In this document: piece after piece, positions 24,195 to 35,400 of the stretch | How positions within the stretch are numbered: position 1 is the stretch's first letter | Layout: every line of letters starts with the position of its first letter | NCBI GenBank assembly: GCA_946807835.1 | Contig: OX327702.1 | Coordinates: 5,642,001-5,706,000, forward strand | Direction of reading: 5' to 3' | Length of the DNA stretch: 64,000 bases | DNA from: Ailanthus altissimus | Taxonomy: Eukaryota > Streptophyta > Magnoliopsida > Sapindales > Simaroubaceae | Notes under the pieces: model-generated | What the model saw: the letters and a program-made list of their open reading frames with translations, nothing else | Database searches by the model: none | What the model was told of the DNA's origin: nothing | Program-made: the position numbers and the translations under genes

Positions 24195-24753
24195 ATACGT
24201 GTCCATTTTAAAAACATATATATATACACACACACACACATCAAATACAATATATATACACTATTTATGTATTTCATAAATAAAAATTCACAACGAAAGT
24301 TAGAAATCTAATTTCTTAAAATGAACACGATAAATTTTATTTATTACGCTAATGAACAAAATATAAAACATATTAATCAAATTAATACAGAATTAAGAGA
24401 TATCACCTGTCAAAGCCTTTGAAACAGAATTATTCTAGAGTACCGCTTGATATAGACCTGTTGGCAGTTTTAAGACCCAACGTGGTGGGCTTAGGTCGCT
24501 AGAACAACATCATTTATTTTTCTGCACCGGTTGAGCACTTAAACTATGGGATTAACTCTTAATCTCATAATCATTTGTTTAACCCATGTTTAACTCTTGA
24601 ATATTTAAACAAATTACTATTGTTGTTGTGTTGAATAGCCTAAAATAAAAGTAAGAGAAGAGATGTTTGTTTCAACACTTGAAACAATTTCCATCTTCAT
24701 TATTTTTCCATTGATGCCGATCACTCAATTTTACAATAACAATTTTTGTTCCC

Positions 24754-24754
<1 letters not shown>

Positions 24755-24786
<32 letters not shown>
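24755..24786. repeat. Poly-C tract of 32 bases
   Basis: An unbroken run of C followed by TCCCTCCCTCC. It lies inside the older LTR. Runs of this length are rare in plant DNA, and the count may be affected by sequencing error. Confidence 0.9.
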
Positions 24787-24789
<3 letters not shown>

Positions 24790-26752
24790 CTCCCTCCTTT
24801 TTTTTTGCTTCAACCTTTGAAAGAAAAGAAGAAAAAAAAACTCTTTTGCTGTCTCAATTCTCTCCACTTTGCCGAGCATAACCTTAAGGGAACAAGAAGA
24901 ATTTCTTTTTTCTTTTTTGTTTAAGCACAAAATGAACTCTAAACACACTTGGCCGCCCACCCTTCTTTGGTTATATATATTCATCAAATGAATAAATATA
25001 TAATAATAATAAAAAAAATATTTTTACAAATGACTTTATATTATTAAAAGAATTTAGCTTATCTAAATGTGTCCAACAATTAGACAAAAATGATAGGCGG
25101 CCTTTTGATAAATAAAATATCATTCAAGTCCTCAATGTATTATTTAATGCCCTTAAAGTTTCTTTAATTTCCTTTTTAGTAACATTTGTTTTAACTATAA
25201 TTTATTGCTTAATAGAGTCTCATTTTATTTAACAATGAAGTTCTTAATAAAATATTTACTTTATTAATTTAATCTCGAGTTAACAATTAACTATAATTAA
25301 ATTAACTAAACACTTAACTCTTAAGTGATAACAATTATTTAGATTATTTAATACTTAAATAATCGATTTAAACAAATAATTTTTAAGTCTTTAATTAACC
25401 AAATGTGGGTTCCATCATATCTAATACTTGAGTCAATTTTAACCGAAGGCTTACTATGCACTATGTGGCCCTATTTAATTAGTCAACAATAATTATTAAC
25501 TAATTATTGTATTTAACACTTAAGTACTGACACGCACGCATCCTGAGGGTTCCTGAAACAAATATTTGGTTATGCTAGAAATAACTAAATCGAACAATTC
25601 AATCTAGTGCGTTGCCCTAGTGCACAACGAGTATACTTCATATTGTGGGACTCCTTAGGTCCACGCCCAATTCATCAAATGGAACTATTCTATGAGTCTG
25701 TGATCGATGCTGCATACACATGTCACAAATATTACAAATCAACACGTTAAACCATACAAACTGAGGTCACAACGTATAAGTATAACCCTTCAGTCATCTA
25801 CATCCTGAATATGCGGGGATATAGATCAGCACCGTCAAATCCTTTTGTGCATGTCCATGAACTTATCTTTAGATTTATATTTTCTAGAATAATATATGCA
25901 AATGCCTTTGTTATATTATTCAACCCTTTGGAAAACACCTTTCCCCGGTTAGTACTCATGGCCACAAAATTTACTGAAATACAATATCAGAACATCTGGT
26001 ATACTACTCTCCTATGAGAGCTGACAAATCTAATATATGTACATATTTGACTCTATAAGCATCAGACCATACCCAACGGTCACACTATGAAAGATATGTT
26101 ACATGAGTGAAACCAAAGTATGATGGATTACTTACAAGCCTACTGTGACACTACTCAACTCGAGATGACTCACCATTGACGGCTTCATATAGAGTCTATT
26201 GGCGTCATCGTGAGTCTGTTTAGTATTCAGTCCTGATTGAATACCCGTATGCATATGCGAGCTTCCAGTAAGTCCATGGTTAACTAAAAATAACCATTTA
26301 TACTATATAGATATAGCATACAATGATCTATATCAAATGGATCTACCGACAGACCCGCATCGATGAAGCAGATCAAGAATATAGTGTTTGAAGACATTCT
26401 TGAATAATGACATCTCCTAGCACCTATTGCAACTCTCTGCAACTATATCATTACTGGTATATCCTTAGGTCTTTGTCCCATTACAAACAATTATCTAACT
26501 TTTATAACGTGCGAACTCTTAGCAGTGTTAACTGTTAGCATATATAACTCTTAGCGTTTCTAATTCTTAGCACTGGTCTAAACTTCTCTAAATCATATCT
26601 AAACTCTTTCAGATCATACAATGTCCGTAATGTAACAAGCATTGTACTATGTATTTATATTGTATTAACGATTATACAAAATATTTATTGTATAAATATT
26701 AAATAATTTAATATTTATACAGTATTTGAATGACACGTAAACACCAACTTCA

Positions 26753-28279
26753 ATAGTTTCTCCCTATTCGACTCGACTTTCATCTAGAATTATCTAAAAA
26801 AGATGGTCCTCTTGTGACTTTACTGGCTGTACCTGGTCAGCCTATTTGGTATAAAGCCAATCTGATGTCTGTTTTGCTCAATTTCTTTGTTGATTCTGCA
26901 GGTGCTGAGATGAACTAATCTAGTTAGTGTATAAATAGTTATCCTAGTCATATCCTAGCCTGTCCTGTCGAGTAGGTACTTCGGATTGTTGATCAGATTC
27001 TTTGACTCCGAGTAAATTATCCGTTGTTTAGCCCTACCAGGGCCTAGGTCAATGGCTATTGCCATGGGCTTCTCTTCTGGGTGGGTTATCCTGCAACGAG
27101 TGATGGGTTCTGAGGAAGGCTAACCCACAGAAAAACCTCTGGTTGGCCCCTTGAGGGTTGGCTTCTTCTTGAGCCTGGAAGCCTTAAGCTCAGAGGTGAT
27201 TTTCTGAGGGGAACAGAGGTTCGCCAGTTTCTAATTTGTTATTTATTCAAAACTGGAAACTCTATTCTATCATGGCCGGCACGGATCATTCTTCTGATGT
27301 CTGTTTGCTTTCTTCATTTCCTTTTTCTGTTAGTTTCTCCTCTGTCCAAGTTGGTCCGAATCAGTTTCTGGGCAGTATTATACTATTACAAGTGATTTGG
27401 CTATCTCCTGAGTTTGAGGATGTCATAGCTGGTCGGTTCAGTATGATGATGTTATGGCTGCTCGGTGGGTTACTGCCACATAATAGCAGTTTCTTCTAAG
27501 TTTTTTTCAAGTAATAAATGATAAATCTTCTCAAGTGTCATCTTTGATCCGTGTAAAAAGCTTCTCGAACAAGGAACTTGTTACCAAGTGCTGATCTGAC
27601 CTTGATAGTATGGCTAAGATTAGCTGAGACCCAGTGGTCACATCATTTCTACTTTCTGAGTGGCATTTAGCTTATAAAAATGATATGGTAGTTGATCTGC
27701 TAAATCTGACGACTTAGGTCACTGTTCTTTGAAGAGACGCTTATTCAATATGCTTAGAAACCCGAAGCTTCACTCTTTATCCTAATAGGTGTCTGTTCGG
27801 TCTCCTGTTGATCTTGCCTGTCCATTTGATCTTAACAGTCATGATTGCTCAACTATTGTTTATAAATAGTTTACTTTCTTCTTTATTTGCCTTTTTATTC
27901 TGTATTTTTTTTCTCTATTGCTACCAAACAGTCTCTTTGGTGCGAAGGCTTCTTCTCTATTTGGTGATTCATAACTACTGCTGTTTGTGATTTCTGATTT
28001 CTACGCATCCCCTTGGGAAGTTCTTTCTCCTTTTGCCTCTCTTTTCCTCTGCAACTTCTTTTTTTCTTTAGTGTTTTTCACATCCATAGGCTTTTGTTAC
28101 TTGATTTTACTTATGTCTTCTTGGTAGTTTTGTAGTTTTTTAGGTAACTTTTTGGATTTCTACTACTATTTTCTTGTTTTGACGTTTATTGCCTGTTTTT
28201 CTTTTTTTGCTATTTTCTAGGTGTGGTTGGTTGTGTTTGTTCTTGTCCTGTAGTGTCCGTAGCCTTTAGAAAATACTTT
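26753..28279. other. Non-coding leader-like DNA before a gag remnant
   Basis: Better-balanced, C/T-rich DNA (for example AGGGCCTAGGTCAATGGCTA near 27040) without a convincing gene. Its position directly before the gag-like remnant at 28280 suggests it is the leader or LTR of that element, but no terminal repeat is visible. Confidence 0.35.
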
Positions 28280-28880
28280 TGTGTTTTAATGGCATCTAGA
28301 GACAACTTAGGTTTTTCAGTCGTAAACATGGCTAACGAGTAAGTGACCCCAAAGGTTCCATTGGTCAGGAGGAGTAGTGGGGCCAAAAATAGTGGAAGGG
28401 CGTCCACTTTAGCAGGTGACGTGCTCTCTTCTTCACGAGTGATCGTCACTAAGGCAGAACTGGTCTTTAGTTTTAAGGAAGGAGAGGGTAGTGACCTAAC
28501 AGACCTTGAGGAAACTAGTGGTGTGGAAGTGATAGAGTTTGAGCTAGACACCAGATACCATACATTCTGTTTGAACGAGGCCGACCTGGGTCATATTAGT
28601 AACTCCTATAATATCTCTGAGTCGATCACCGTTAGGCTGCCAACCGAGGAGGATTACCCAAGCAACTCTATTAATGGTGAGGTGGTCATCCATGGAGAGT
28701 TCTTGAGGTTGGCCTCAAGCTTCTCATGCAGTGTTGCTTCGCCAAGATTCTAGCCTGCCTAAGAGTAGCTCCGTCCCAATTAGGTCCCAACTCCTGGAGA
28801 GTCTTAGCTAGTTTATACGTTCTGTGGGCAAAGGCAGAGCAGTCCCCTCCCCATTTTTAAGAATTGTACTACTTGTTTCA
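28280..28880 (+). pseudogene. Remnant of a gypsy-type putative transposase/gag domain (PF04195-like)
   Basis: The region begins MASRDNLGFSVVNMANE, is stopped by one TAG-like break, then runs open for 136 codons. It contains LGHISNSYNISESITVRLPT, EEDYPSNSINGEVVIHGEFL, and in shifted frames LACLRVAPSQLGPNSW. Large plant retroelement proteins annotated as 'transposase (putative), gypsy type' carry this order: a short acidic N-terminus, Y-x-I-P-x-x-V-x-x-R-x-P, and a QLxPNSW motif. At least two frame breaks make it a pseudogene. Family name is from memory of the motif and should be tested by profile search. Confidence 0.6.
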
Positions 28881-29573
28881 CTTTAGAAGTAATGTTAGGA
28901 GCCTAACAGACTTCTATTACCTTTATTAGCTCTCATTTCACCACCCAAACCTTTGCACCACGTTGTAGCCATAATGCAACCTTCATGATAGTTGCAGTAG
29001 CTGAACAAGGTTGCATGAGACCTTTGTGGTCATCGTAATGGCCATGTAAGATCAAGTGCTATGACATCACGTGGTAGAAAAATGATATTTTAATCCCTTA
29101 TTTTATAGGTATATACCAATTTAGTCTTCTATGTTCTAATAATTATCATGTTAATCCCTGTCGTTAGAAATTTGTTATTAAATGTTTGCTTCTTTTTTTT
29201 TTTGCTACTTTTACCATAATATCCTTAGTCAAATGTCTATAAATCATCTGACACGTGTCATGATTTAATTAGTTTAAATTTTTATTAAATATTTTTCAAA
29301 ATGAATTACATGAAATAAAAAAATAAAAATAAATTAAAAATAAAACTGCCACCATCACCGAAAAAAGGCAATTGCCGGTTGCTAGCTGCCCTTTTTTGGT
29401 GATATTTTGACGATATAAATTATCTAATTTGAGATCATTGGACTCTATTTCTCGTGGTCTACACAATGATTGAATCGTTTTTTACTAAAAAAATGTAGAA
29501 AAAGGTAAAAACAAATTGTGGTCGAAAAATTATCTACCGCTCACCATCAAACGGAGAGATGATGACTTGCACC

Positions 29574-30180
29574 CAGGGGTGACAAAATGGGTCATGACAC
29601 GATTATTCGACACGCTTTAAGCGAATATGGGTAAAGAAAATTGACATAATTAATAAATGGGTCGAATTCGTGTTACCCATTTATTAATCGTGTCGAATGC
29701 GTGTTTAAGTTCTACAATTCGTTAATTCGTTTAAGTCACATTTAATAAACGAACAGTATTCGTGTGTTGTTCGTTTAAGTCACGTTTAATTATATTATAA
29801 AATTATAAAAAGCAGACACATGACAACTTTATATTGGTTGTTGTACAAATTTATTATAGGACTTACCACACTGAATCATTCATATACAAACCCTATTACA
29901 CAACCTCCAACCCTAACATTTCAAAATCTTTACTTATTCTCTTCTCTAATCTCGCCGCTTCTCACTCTCATAGTCTAATATTCTCATTGACCTTCGTTAC
30001 TGCTGGCCAACGCCCCGTATCTTTTATGAATCATTGTCATTTCTTGTCTTCCCCCACCGTTGGAAGAAGAAGAAGAAGTCAATTTAGTAAATGAATCGTA
30101 TTCGTGTCTGAAAAATATTTGTTAATACTCTATATTGACATAACACGAATACAATTCATTTACACGAATTGCCACCCCTA
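29574..30180. mobile_element. Non-autonomous hAT-like element with 8-bp target duplication
   Basis: The 607-base element starts CAGGGGTGACAAAATGGGTC and its reversed right end reads TAGGGGTGGCAATTCGTGT. CTTGCACC flanks it on both sides (29566-29573, 30181-30188), the 8-bp duplication typical of hAT transposons. Subterminal ATTCGTGT-type words recur in both orientations, as in transposase binding regions. An 86-codon open frame inside has no recognisable function. It sits in the loop of the larger inverted-repeat element. Confidence 0.85.
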
Positions 30181-30329
30181 CTTGCACCACTCCTATCTAT
30201 TTATAGATCATGATAAATAGAGTCCAATAATGTTAAATTTAGCCTTTATTAGTATTCCACCATCGCCAAAAAACAACAGCAGGTCGATCGCCATTTTTCG
30301 AGGACAGTGGACAATAAATATATTAATTA

Positions 30330-30950
30330 TTTATTTTTAAAAATATATTTATTAAACATATAAACTAATTACGTTGTGATATATGTTATTTGTAACTAAT
30401 CATATTATAACACGTGTCCTTTATTTATTAAATATATATTTATTAATTTACTTTTAAAAATATTTATACCTTAAAAAAATATTTATTAAACATATAAACT
30501 AATTACATGTTGACACGTGTTATTTGTAACTAATCATATTATGACACATGTCTTCGATTTATTAAATATATATTTATTAATTTACTTTTGAAAAAAATTT
30601 CTTTTAAAAAATATTTTTATTAAACATACAAACTAATTACATGATAATACATATCATTTATAACTAATCATATTATGACACGTGTTCTTTATTTATTAAT
30701 TTATTTTTAAAAATATTTATTCCTTAAAAATATATTATTTAAAATATTAACCAATTACACAATGACATATGCCATTTACAACTAATTATATTATGACATG
30801 TGTCTTTTAATTTAAAATATATATTTATTAATTTACTTTTAAAAATATTTATTCTTTCAAAAAAGAAATATTTGTTACAAATATTAACCAATTACATGAT
30901 GACATGTGTCATTTTACTTATCATATTACTGTTCAAACAGACTTTAGCAA
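30330..30950. repeat. Degenerate minisatellite, unit about 110-140 bases
   Basis: Five or so imperfect copies of a unit containing ATTAAACATATAAACTAATT, GACACGTGTCATTT-like and AACTAATCATATTATGACAC, each separated by AT-rich TTATTAATTTACTTTT stretches. The same words occur once at 29240-29290 and in tandem at 37660-37850, linking it to the foldback element family. Confidence 0.75.
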
Positions 30951-31115
30951 CTTTATTTTATTAAGGGCAAAAGTACTCTTTTGCCCTTAAAAATAGCCCA
31001 TTTAACAGCATAATTCTAATGACATGGATTAACATGGTAATTATTAGAATATGATAGACTAAATTAGCATATACCCATAAAATAAAGAATTAAAATATCA
31101 TTTTCTCTCACGTGG

Positions 31116-31760
31116 TTGCAAACAACCTTGCTACTACGGCAATAGCCACTTGTGGTTGGGAATGACAAAAAAACTTGCACTAAAATTCAAATTTAAAAAA
31201 TTTTGAAAACCAAAAAAGTTTGGACCCAAAAAAAATCTGAAAGATTTAGATTTTTTCCAAGTGTGGATTTCATTTTTTTTTTTCGATTTTTTACACTCAG
31301 ATTAACTCAGCTTGGAACTTGGGTTTTTTAAATCCCTAACTTTAGTTTCTTTATCTGATCTCTCAACTCTCATCTTAATTCTCAAGTATTTCCCTCGTAT
31401 TAATAATCATCATTAGCACAATTTTAACAATTATATTGAGTCTCAATGTTCTCAATAAGCTTTATGGACAAACATATTTTAGCCTCCTTTAGCAACTTAA
31501 TGAAAGAGAATCCCAGTTTATATCATGTGGCAAATATAAAACCAGCTTGAATTTTATGCTTCGTCTAGAAAACTATTTTTGCTCATATGATCTTCATAAA
31601 TAAGTGATAATTTTGTAAATCAGTAAATTCAAGTATAAAACAAAGTCACTGGTAAATCACAATGAGAAATTAACTAAATAGCATGAAACTCAATTCACAA
31701 GAAATTCGTACCAATTGAGATGATGTATTATTAAGAATATGATGAAAAACGTAAAGTTAT
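31116..31760. other. Intergenic DNA, no gene recognised
   Basis: AT-rich sequence between the foldback element and the gypsy element. I see no open frame or repeat end. Confidence 0.4.
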
Positions 31761-32209
31761 TGACGTAGGACAAGTGTTGATGGACTCGTGATTTTGTTCA
31801 TGAAGACGAGAGTTGTTGATATCATTTAATAAGAAAAAATAAAAATAACTTAGAAAAATTTGAACTAAACTTTTAGTAGAGAATTCTACTTTTCATTAAT
31901 CGTCGAGCTACTGAAATACAAAAGTAATTAGTTTAAATACTAAATACTTGAAACAATGCTCCAAGTATAGTTACGCCCAAATTAAAGTTTTAAGACAATC
32001 ATCAATACACAAATTAAAATTTTAAGATCACACAAACATCAAAACATATTAAATGTAACTAAAACTTTCAAACTTACAATTACTACCAAGATGAAATTAA
32101 TTCAGTATTAAATAAAACTACTTTGATAAATGTAGTTACAACTCTTAGAATTACTTTTTATCTTCTTCTTGGATTTTGCATCACATAAGCTGAGGATGTC
32201 CCCTATTCA
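31761..32209 (-). repeat. 3' LTR of the gypsy element
   Basis: 449 bases, TG...CA ended on the plus strand (TGACG ... TATTCA). It is bordered on its inner side by GTGGAGGAGAA on the minus strand, the polypurine tract. Clearly diverged from the 5' LTR, which points to an old insertion. Confidence 0.85.
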
Positions 32210-32231
32210 TTCTCCTCCACTTGTAGAGTAT

Positions 32232-32809
32232 TCATCCTCGAGTGATTATATAGGTTCTCCTCGAATTTGCAATGGTCTTGTCACACTCTACATGGCGACT
32301 TAAGTTCCCTAAATGCATCTCCCAAATAATCCTGTCTTGTAAAGAACTCTCTAGAATGCATAGTTGGTTTCCTTTGAACAAGTAACCATCATAAACTGTA
32401 AAGTATTCATTCAGTTGACTCATGAGATGCTTAAATCAAATCTGCCTAAGTCATCATATAACTCCTTAAACTGGGCTATTAGATGCATAAAGGTACTCGG
32501 CGAATTCGACAACCCAAATATCATGACTAACCACTCATACAAGCCATCATTAATCTTAAAGGCAATTTTCCATTCATTCATAAGGTGTATTTGGATTGGT
32601 TGATAGCCACTCTTCAAGTTTATGTTGGAGAACACCTTGACACCACTCAATTGGTCAAGCAAATTATCAAGAAAAATGATAGAAATATGATATCTTAATA
32701 TAGTCTTATGAATGTCCACACGCATCTGTAAAATCCAATCATTCTTTGCGATAAGTAGAATAGGAACAACATAAGAACTGATGCTCTTCTTAATGTGCTC
32801 TTTCATCAA
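32232..32809 (-). pseudogene. Gypsy reverse transcriptase fused by deletion to integrase zinc-finger region
   Basis: Minus-strand frame 32420-32809 reads SSYVVPILLIAKND, LDQLSGVKVFSNINLKSGYQ and GLYEWLVMIFGLSNSPSTFM, the finger and palm motifs of a Ty3/gypsy reverse transcriptase. The YVDD active-site region is missing: the frame ends soon after STFM. The next frame, 32232-32423, reads GYLFKGNQLCILESSLQDRI and LGNLSRHVECDKT, the H2C2 zinc-binding start of integrase. RT catalytic part, RNase H and most of integrase are therefore deleted. Confidence 0.85.
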
Positions 32810-33060
32810 TAACTCTTCTATTGTCTCCCTTGAAATGCCATATTCTTTTGGGCTTATTCGATTATGTATTAGATTTCTTAAGTTGCCAGGAAGAAAATCA
32901 ATGTAGTGTTAGATATCCTACATTGGTGGCAATGTAGTTGGTTTGGCCATAGGATTTAGAAACTCGGACACCAACCCTTGAACTTTAATCGGCAATGATA
33001 GTTTCGGCAATTCTTCTCATTTCACCACTAATTTGGTACACGTGTGTGTAAACTTTTCTT

Positions 33061-33318
33061 CTACGAACTTTTCCTCCTTATGGATTTTGAAAAGAACATC
33101 TTATCCTTCACTTTAAAGGTTTTTTTCTCAAGTTGAGTAGTTATGTTCATCAAACTTTGCACCATGCACACTGTTGATTCTTCTATTTCTTCAACTATCT
33201 CAATTTCAAAATCATCATCATTTTCCCTAGGTTCAATATCATCTGAATCCAATTTATCCTCCCCTTCTAAGTCATCCACTGGAGGCATAAAATGGAAAGG
33301 CCATTTTTTTTTTGGCAT
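33061..33318 (-). pseudogene. Gypsy polyprotein fragment, acidic linker
   Basis: An 85-codon minus-strand frame starts MPKKKWPFHFMPPVDD and continues acidic (DSDDIEPRENDDDFEIEIVE). Position between the 5' LTR and the reverse transcriptase suggests gag or the gag-pol linker, although no zinc knuckle or protease triad is visible. Considered a remnant because neighbouring frames are broken. Confidence 0.45.
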
Positions 33319-33516
33319 TCTTGGCTATTTTTCTTGCTTGCAGCTTGATTTCAACTTCATCTTCAATTTTCTCCTACAAATTGAAATTAAAGGGTTTGGA
33401 GAACTAAAGATTTAATACCACTCGACGTAGGACAAATTGTCATGTCTCTTATACATTCATTCAAAGCATCTAAACAAACTCTATTCAAGTTATTAAGGCC
33501 TGTTATATCAAGACAA

Positions 33517-33529
33517 GGCTTTGATACCA
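33517..33529 (-). other. Primer-binding site for tRNA-Met, gypsy element
   Basis: Minus strand TGGTATCAAAGCC, two bases after the end of the right LTR. One difference from the plant consensus TGGTATCAGAGC. Confidence 0.8.
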
Positions 33530-33531
33530 CC

Positions 33532-33981
33532 TAACGCAGGACAAGCGTTGATGGGCTCGTGATTTCGTTCACGAAAACAAGGGTTGTTGATAACGTTCAA
33601 TAAGATGAGATAAAAAATAGCTCAAAAAAATTTGAACTGAACTCTTAGTAGAGAATTATACTTTTCATTAATCATTAAAAGCTACTAAAATATAGAAGCA
33701 ACTAGTTTAAATACTAAATATTTGGAACAATCCTCCGAGCATAGTTATACTCAAATTAAAGTTTCAAGACAATCATCAATACTCAAATTAAAGTTTCAAG
33801 ACCACACAAACATCAAAACATATTAAATGTAACTAAGACTTTCAATCTTATAATTACTACTAAGATGAAATTAATTCAATATTAAGTAAAACTACTACGA
33901 TAAATGTAGTTGCAACTCCTAAAATTACTTTTTATCTTCTTATTGCACTTTGCATCACACGAGCTGGTGATGTCCCCGTCA
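33532..33981 (-). repeat. 5' LTR of the gypsy element
   Basis: 450 bases, partner of the left LTR. Left plus-strand end TAACG has lost the canonical TG seen in the other copy (TGACG); right end is CGTCA. Followed by the GTTAT target duplication. Confidence 0.85.
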
Positions 33982-33986
33982 GTTAT

Positions 33987-34679
33987 ACATTTGAATGAAA
34001 GAATAGGCATAATTCCATGTTTCAAGTCATGATGCAAAATATTGTGCCTTTCGATGAAAATTAAGTTTAAAGCTTATCAGTTGATTTTGGATGCACTAGA
34101 AAGATACCCAAGGGAAGAGAAGGTTTATCTCTCCCCAACGGCAAGTCGAATAATTATAGTTCTTTTGGATTCCAAAATAGTTATAAAATTTTTTAAAAAA
34201 TTCTTATTATATTATTAGTTTTGGGCCACCTAAACCCAACCCATATTAAAATTCGAATCCATTTTATACTCGAAAAAACTTTGGTTCAAGTTTAAGTTGA
34301 GCAAAATTCAAACTCAAATTTTACCAATCTAACTTGTAGCTACAATATACTATTGTAATAGTCTCTTATGGCCTTCGCAACTGTTGTAGCAACCTCCTAA
34401 GATTGTACCCATACTCACTTATCGAGGTCATGGAATGGTAAGGTGTGTAAGCCTCCAAAGTTGTGGAAGGAGCACTATAGCATTAGTAAACAATATGGGA
34501 CTGTAGCAGTGTGCCTGACAATAGTGTGATTGACGGTGGCTAGATCGACAATGACATGCTTAACAAAAGCTTGCTTGACATCTGAAATTCTTGAAATCAT
34601 TGATAACAAAAGTTAGGGTTAGTATTTTTTAGTGAAGAGAGAGAAGGAAAAAAAGGGAATATAAGAGAGTGTTTGCGAC
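33987..34679. other. Intergenic DNA, no gene recognised
   Basis: Mixed-composition stretch including GTTGTAGCAACCTC-type words near 34390 that loosely resemble the outer flank of the foldback element at 28970-29040. No clear boundaries. Confidence 0.35.
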
Positions 34680-35400
34680 ATTAAGGATTCATTTGATTGA
34701 ATTTTCTAAAAAGAGTTTTTGATAATAAATCTTTTTAAAGTAGAGCTTTTATATATAAAGTACATATATGAAGTTTATGAGTGTTTAGTTGTTAATTAAA
34801 AAATCTCTTTTAATATAATAAATTATTTGGTTGTGCAACTTTAAAAGAGTTTTGTAAAATTAAATTAATAAAAAGGACATAAATAAATAAAAATCTAATA
34901 CTATCATTAATTTTTTTTTTATAAAAAAAATACATTAACTAATATGTTTAACTCAAAGTCATACTTGTATTAAAAAAAATACTCAAAGTCATACAATATG
35001 AAACTATGAGTGTAAAGTTCATGAATAATGTTACCAATACACAATAAACAATTCAAGTAATTTATTATATTTTATAAAGAAATTGAACAAAAAAATATAA
35101 TAAGATAATATTTAGTGGTAATAGATAAATTTTATGTTGTAGAGATAACAACTTCAAATTATATTAATATAATTGAATAGTATTTTATTTTATTAAGGAT
35201 GTATTATGAAAAAAATATATATATTAGAGTATATTTGATATTATAAAAATTTTAAAAATCTCAAAAAATTATACTTCTAAAAGTTTAAATTTTAAACTTT
35301 TGTTGATAAAAATAAAATATTTTTGTAATCTCCAAAAACTCTTTCTCAAATACAATCAAATATAAAAAAAAATTGGCATTAAAATTTTTATTTTAATTCG
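34680..35400. mobile_element. Possible inverted-repeat element
   Basis: ATTTGATTGAATTTTCTAAA...AGAGTTTTTG at about 34688-34725 resembles the reverse complement of the right end at about 35328-35365 (ATTTGATTGTATTTGAGAAA, then GAGTTTTTGG). The interior is AT-rich without genes. No target duplication was found. Confidence 0.4.

Larger units (their letters stand above)
21288..26752. mobile_element. Older long LTR, split by a younger long LTR
   Basis: Bases 21288-21328 and 24200-26752 together align by eye with the 2.2-kb insertion at 5794-7992. The left piece (TTCACAACG ... GTGTGCATGTGG) matches the first 40 bases of that insertion, and the right piece matches the remainder to a common end (GACACGTAAACACCAACTTCA against GACACATAAGTACAAATCTCA). 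The interruption is exactly the LTR at 21329-24194. Without it the unit is about 2.6 kb. There is no coding sequence. Divergence between the two family members is high. Confidence 0.6.
29068..31115. mobile_element. 2-kb long-inverted-repeat (foldback or MULE-like) element
   Basis: Left end 29068-29170 matches the reverse complement of 31013-31115 closely over about 100 bases (CACGTGGTAGAAAAATGATA against CACGTGAGAGAAAATGATAT, and both continue to CATGTTAATCC). A second inverted pair lies inside: 29340-29480 against the complement of about 30200-30310, both containing GGACTCTATTT and a GAAAAA-TGGC-type block. The arms enclose a younger hAT-like element. A minisatellite has expanded in the right arm. 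No transposase gene and no clear target duplication are visible. Long inverted repeats suggest a MULE-like or foldback transposon. Confidence 0.65.
31761..33981 (-). mobile_element. Internally deleted Ty3/gypsy element with both LTRs and GTTAT target duplication
   Basis: Two LTRs (31761-32209 and 33532-33981, about 450 bases each) share TGACGTAGGACAAG / TAACGCAGGACAAG at the left ends and GATGTCCCC...TCA at the right ends. GTTAT flanks the whole element (31756-31760 and 33982-33986). Read on the minus strand, a tRNA-Met primer site lies beside the right LTR and a purine tract beside the left one. Only about 1.3 kb of internal sequence remains, holding reverse transcriptase and part of the integrase region. 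Confidence 0.88.

Noticed and set aside
24663..24987. Open frames across the poly-C run giving proline-rich or glycine-rich proteins on the two strands
   Set aside because: They result from the homopolymer, lie inside an LTR, and show no other protein feature.
28210..28551. Minus-strand frame of 113 codons
   Set aside because: It is the antisense of the gag-like remnant, which has the recognisable motifs.
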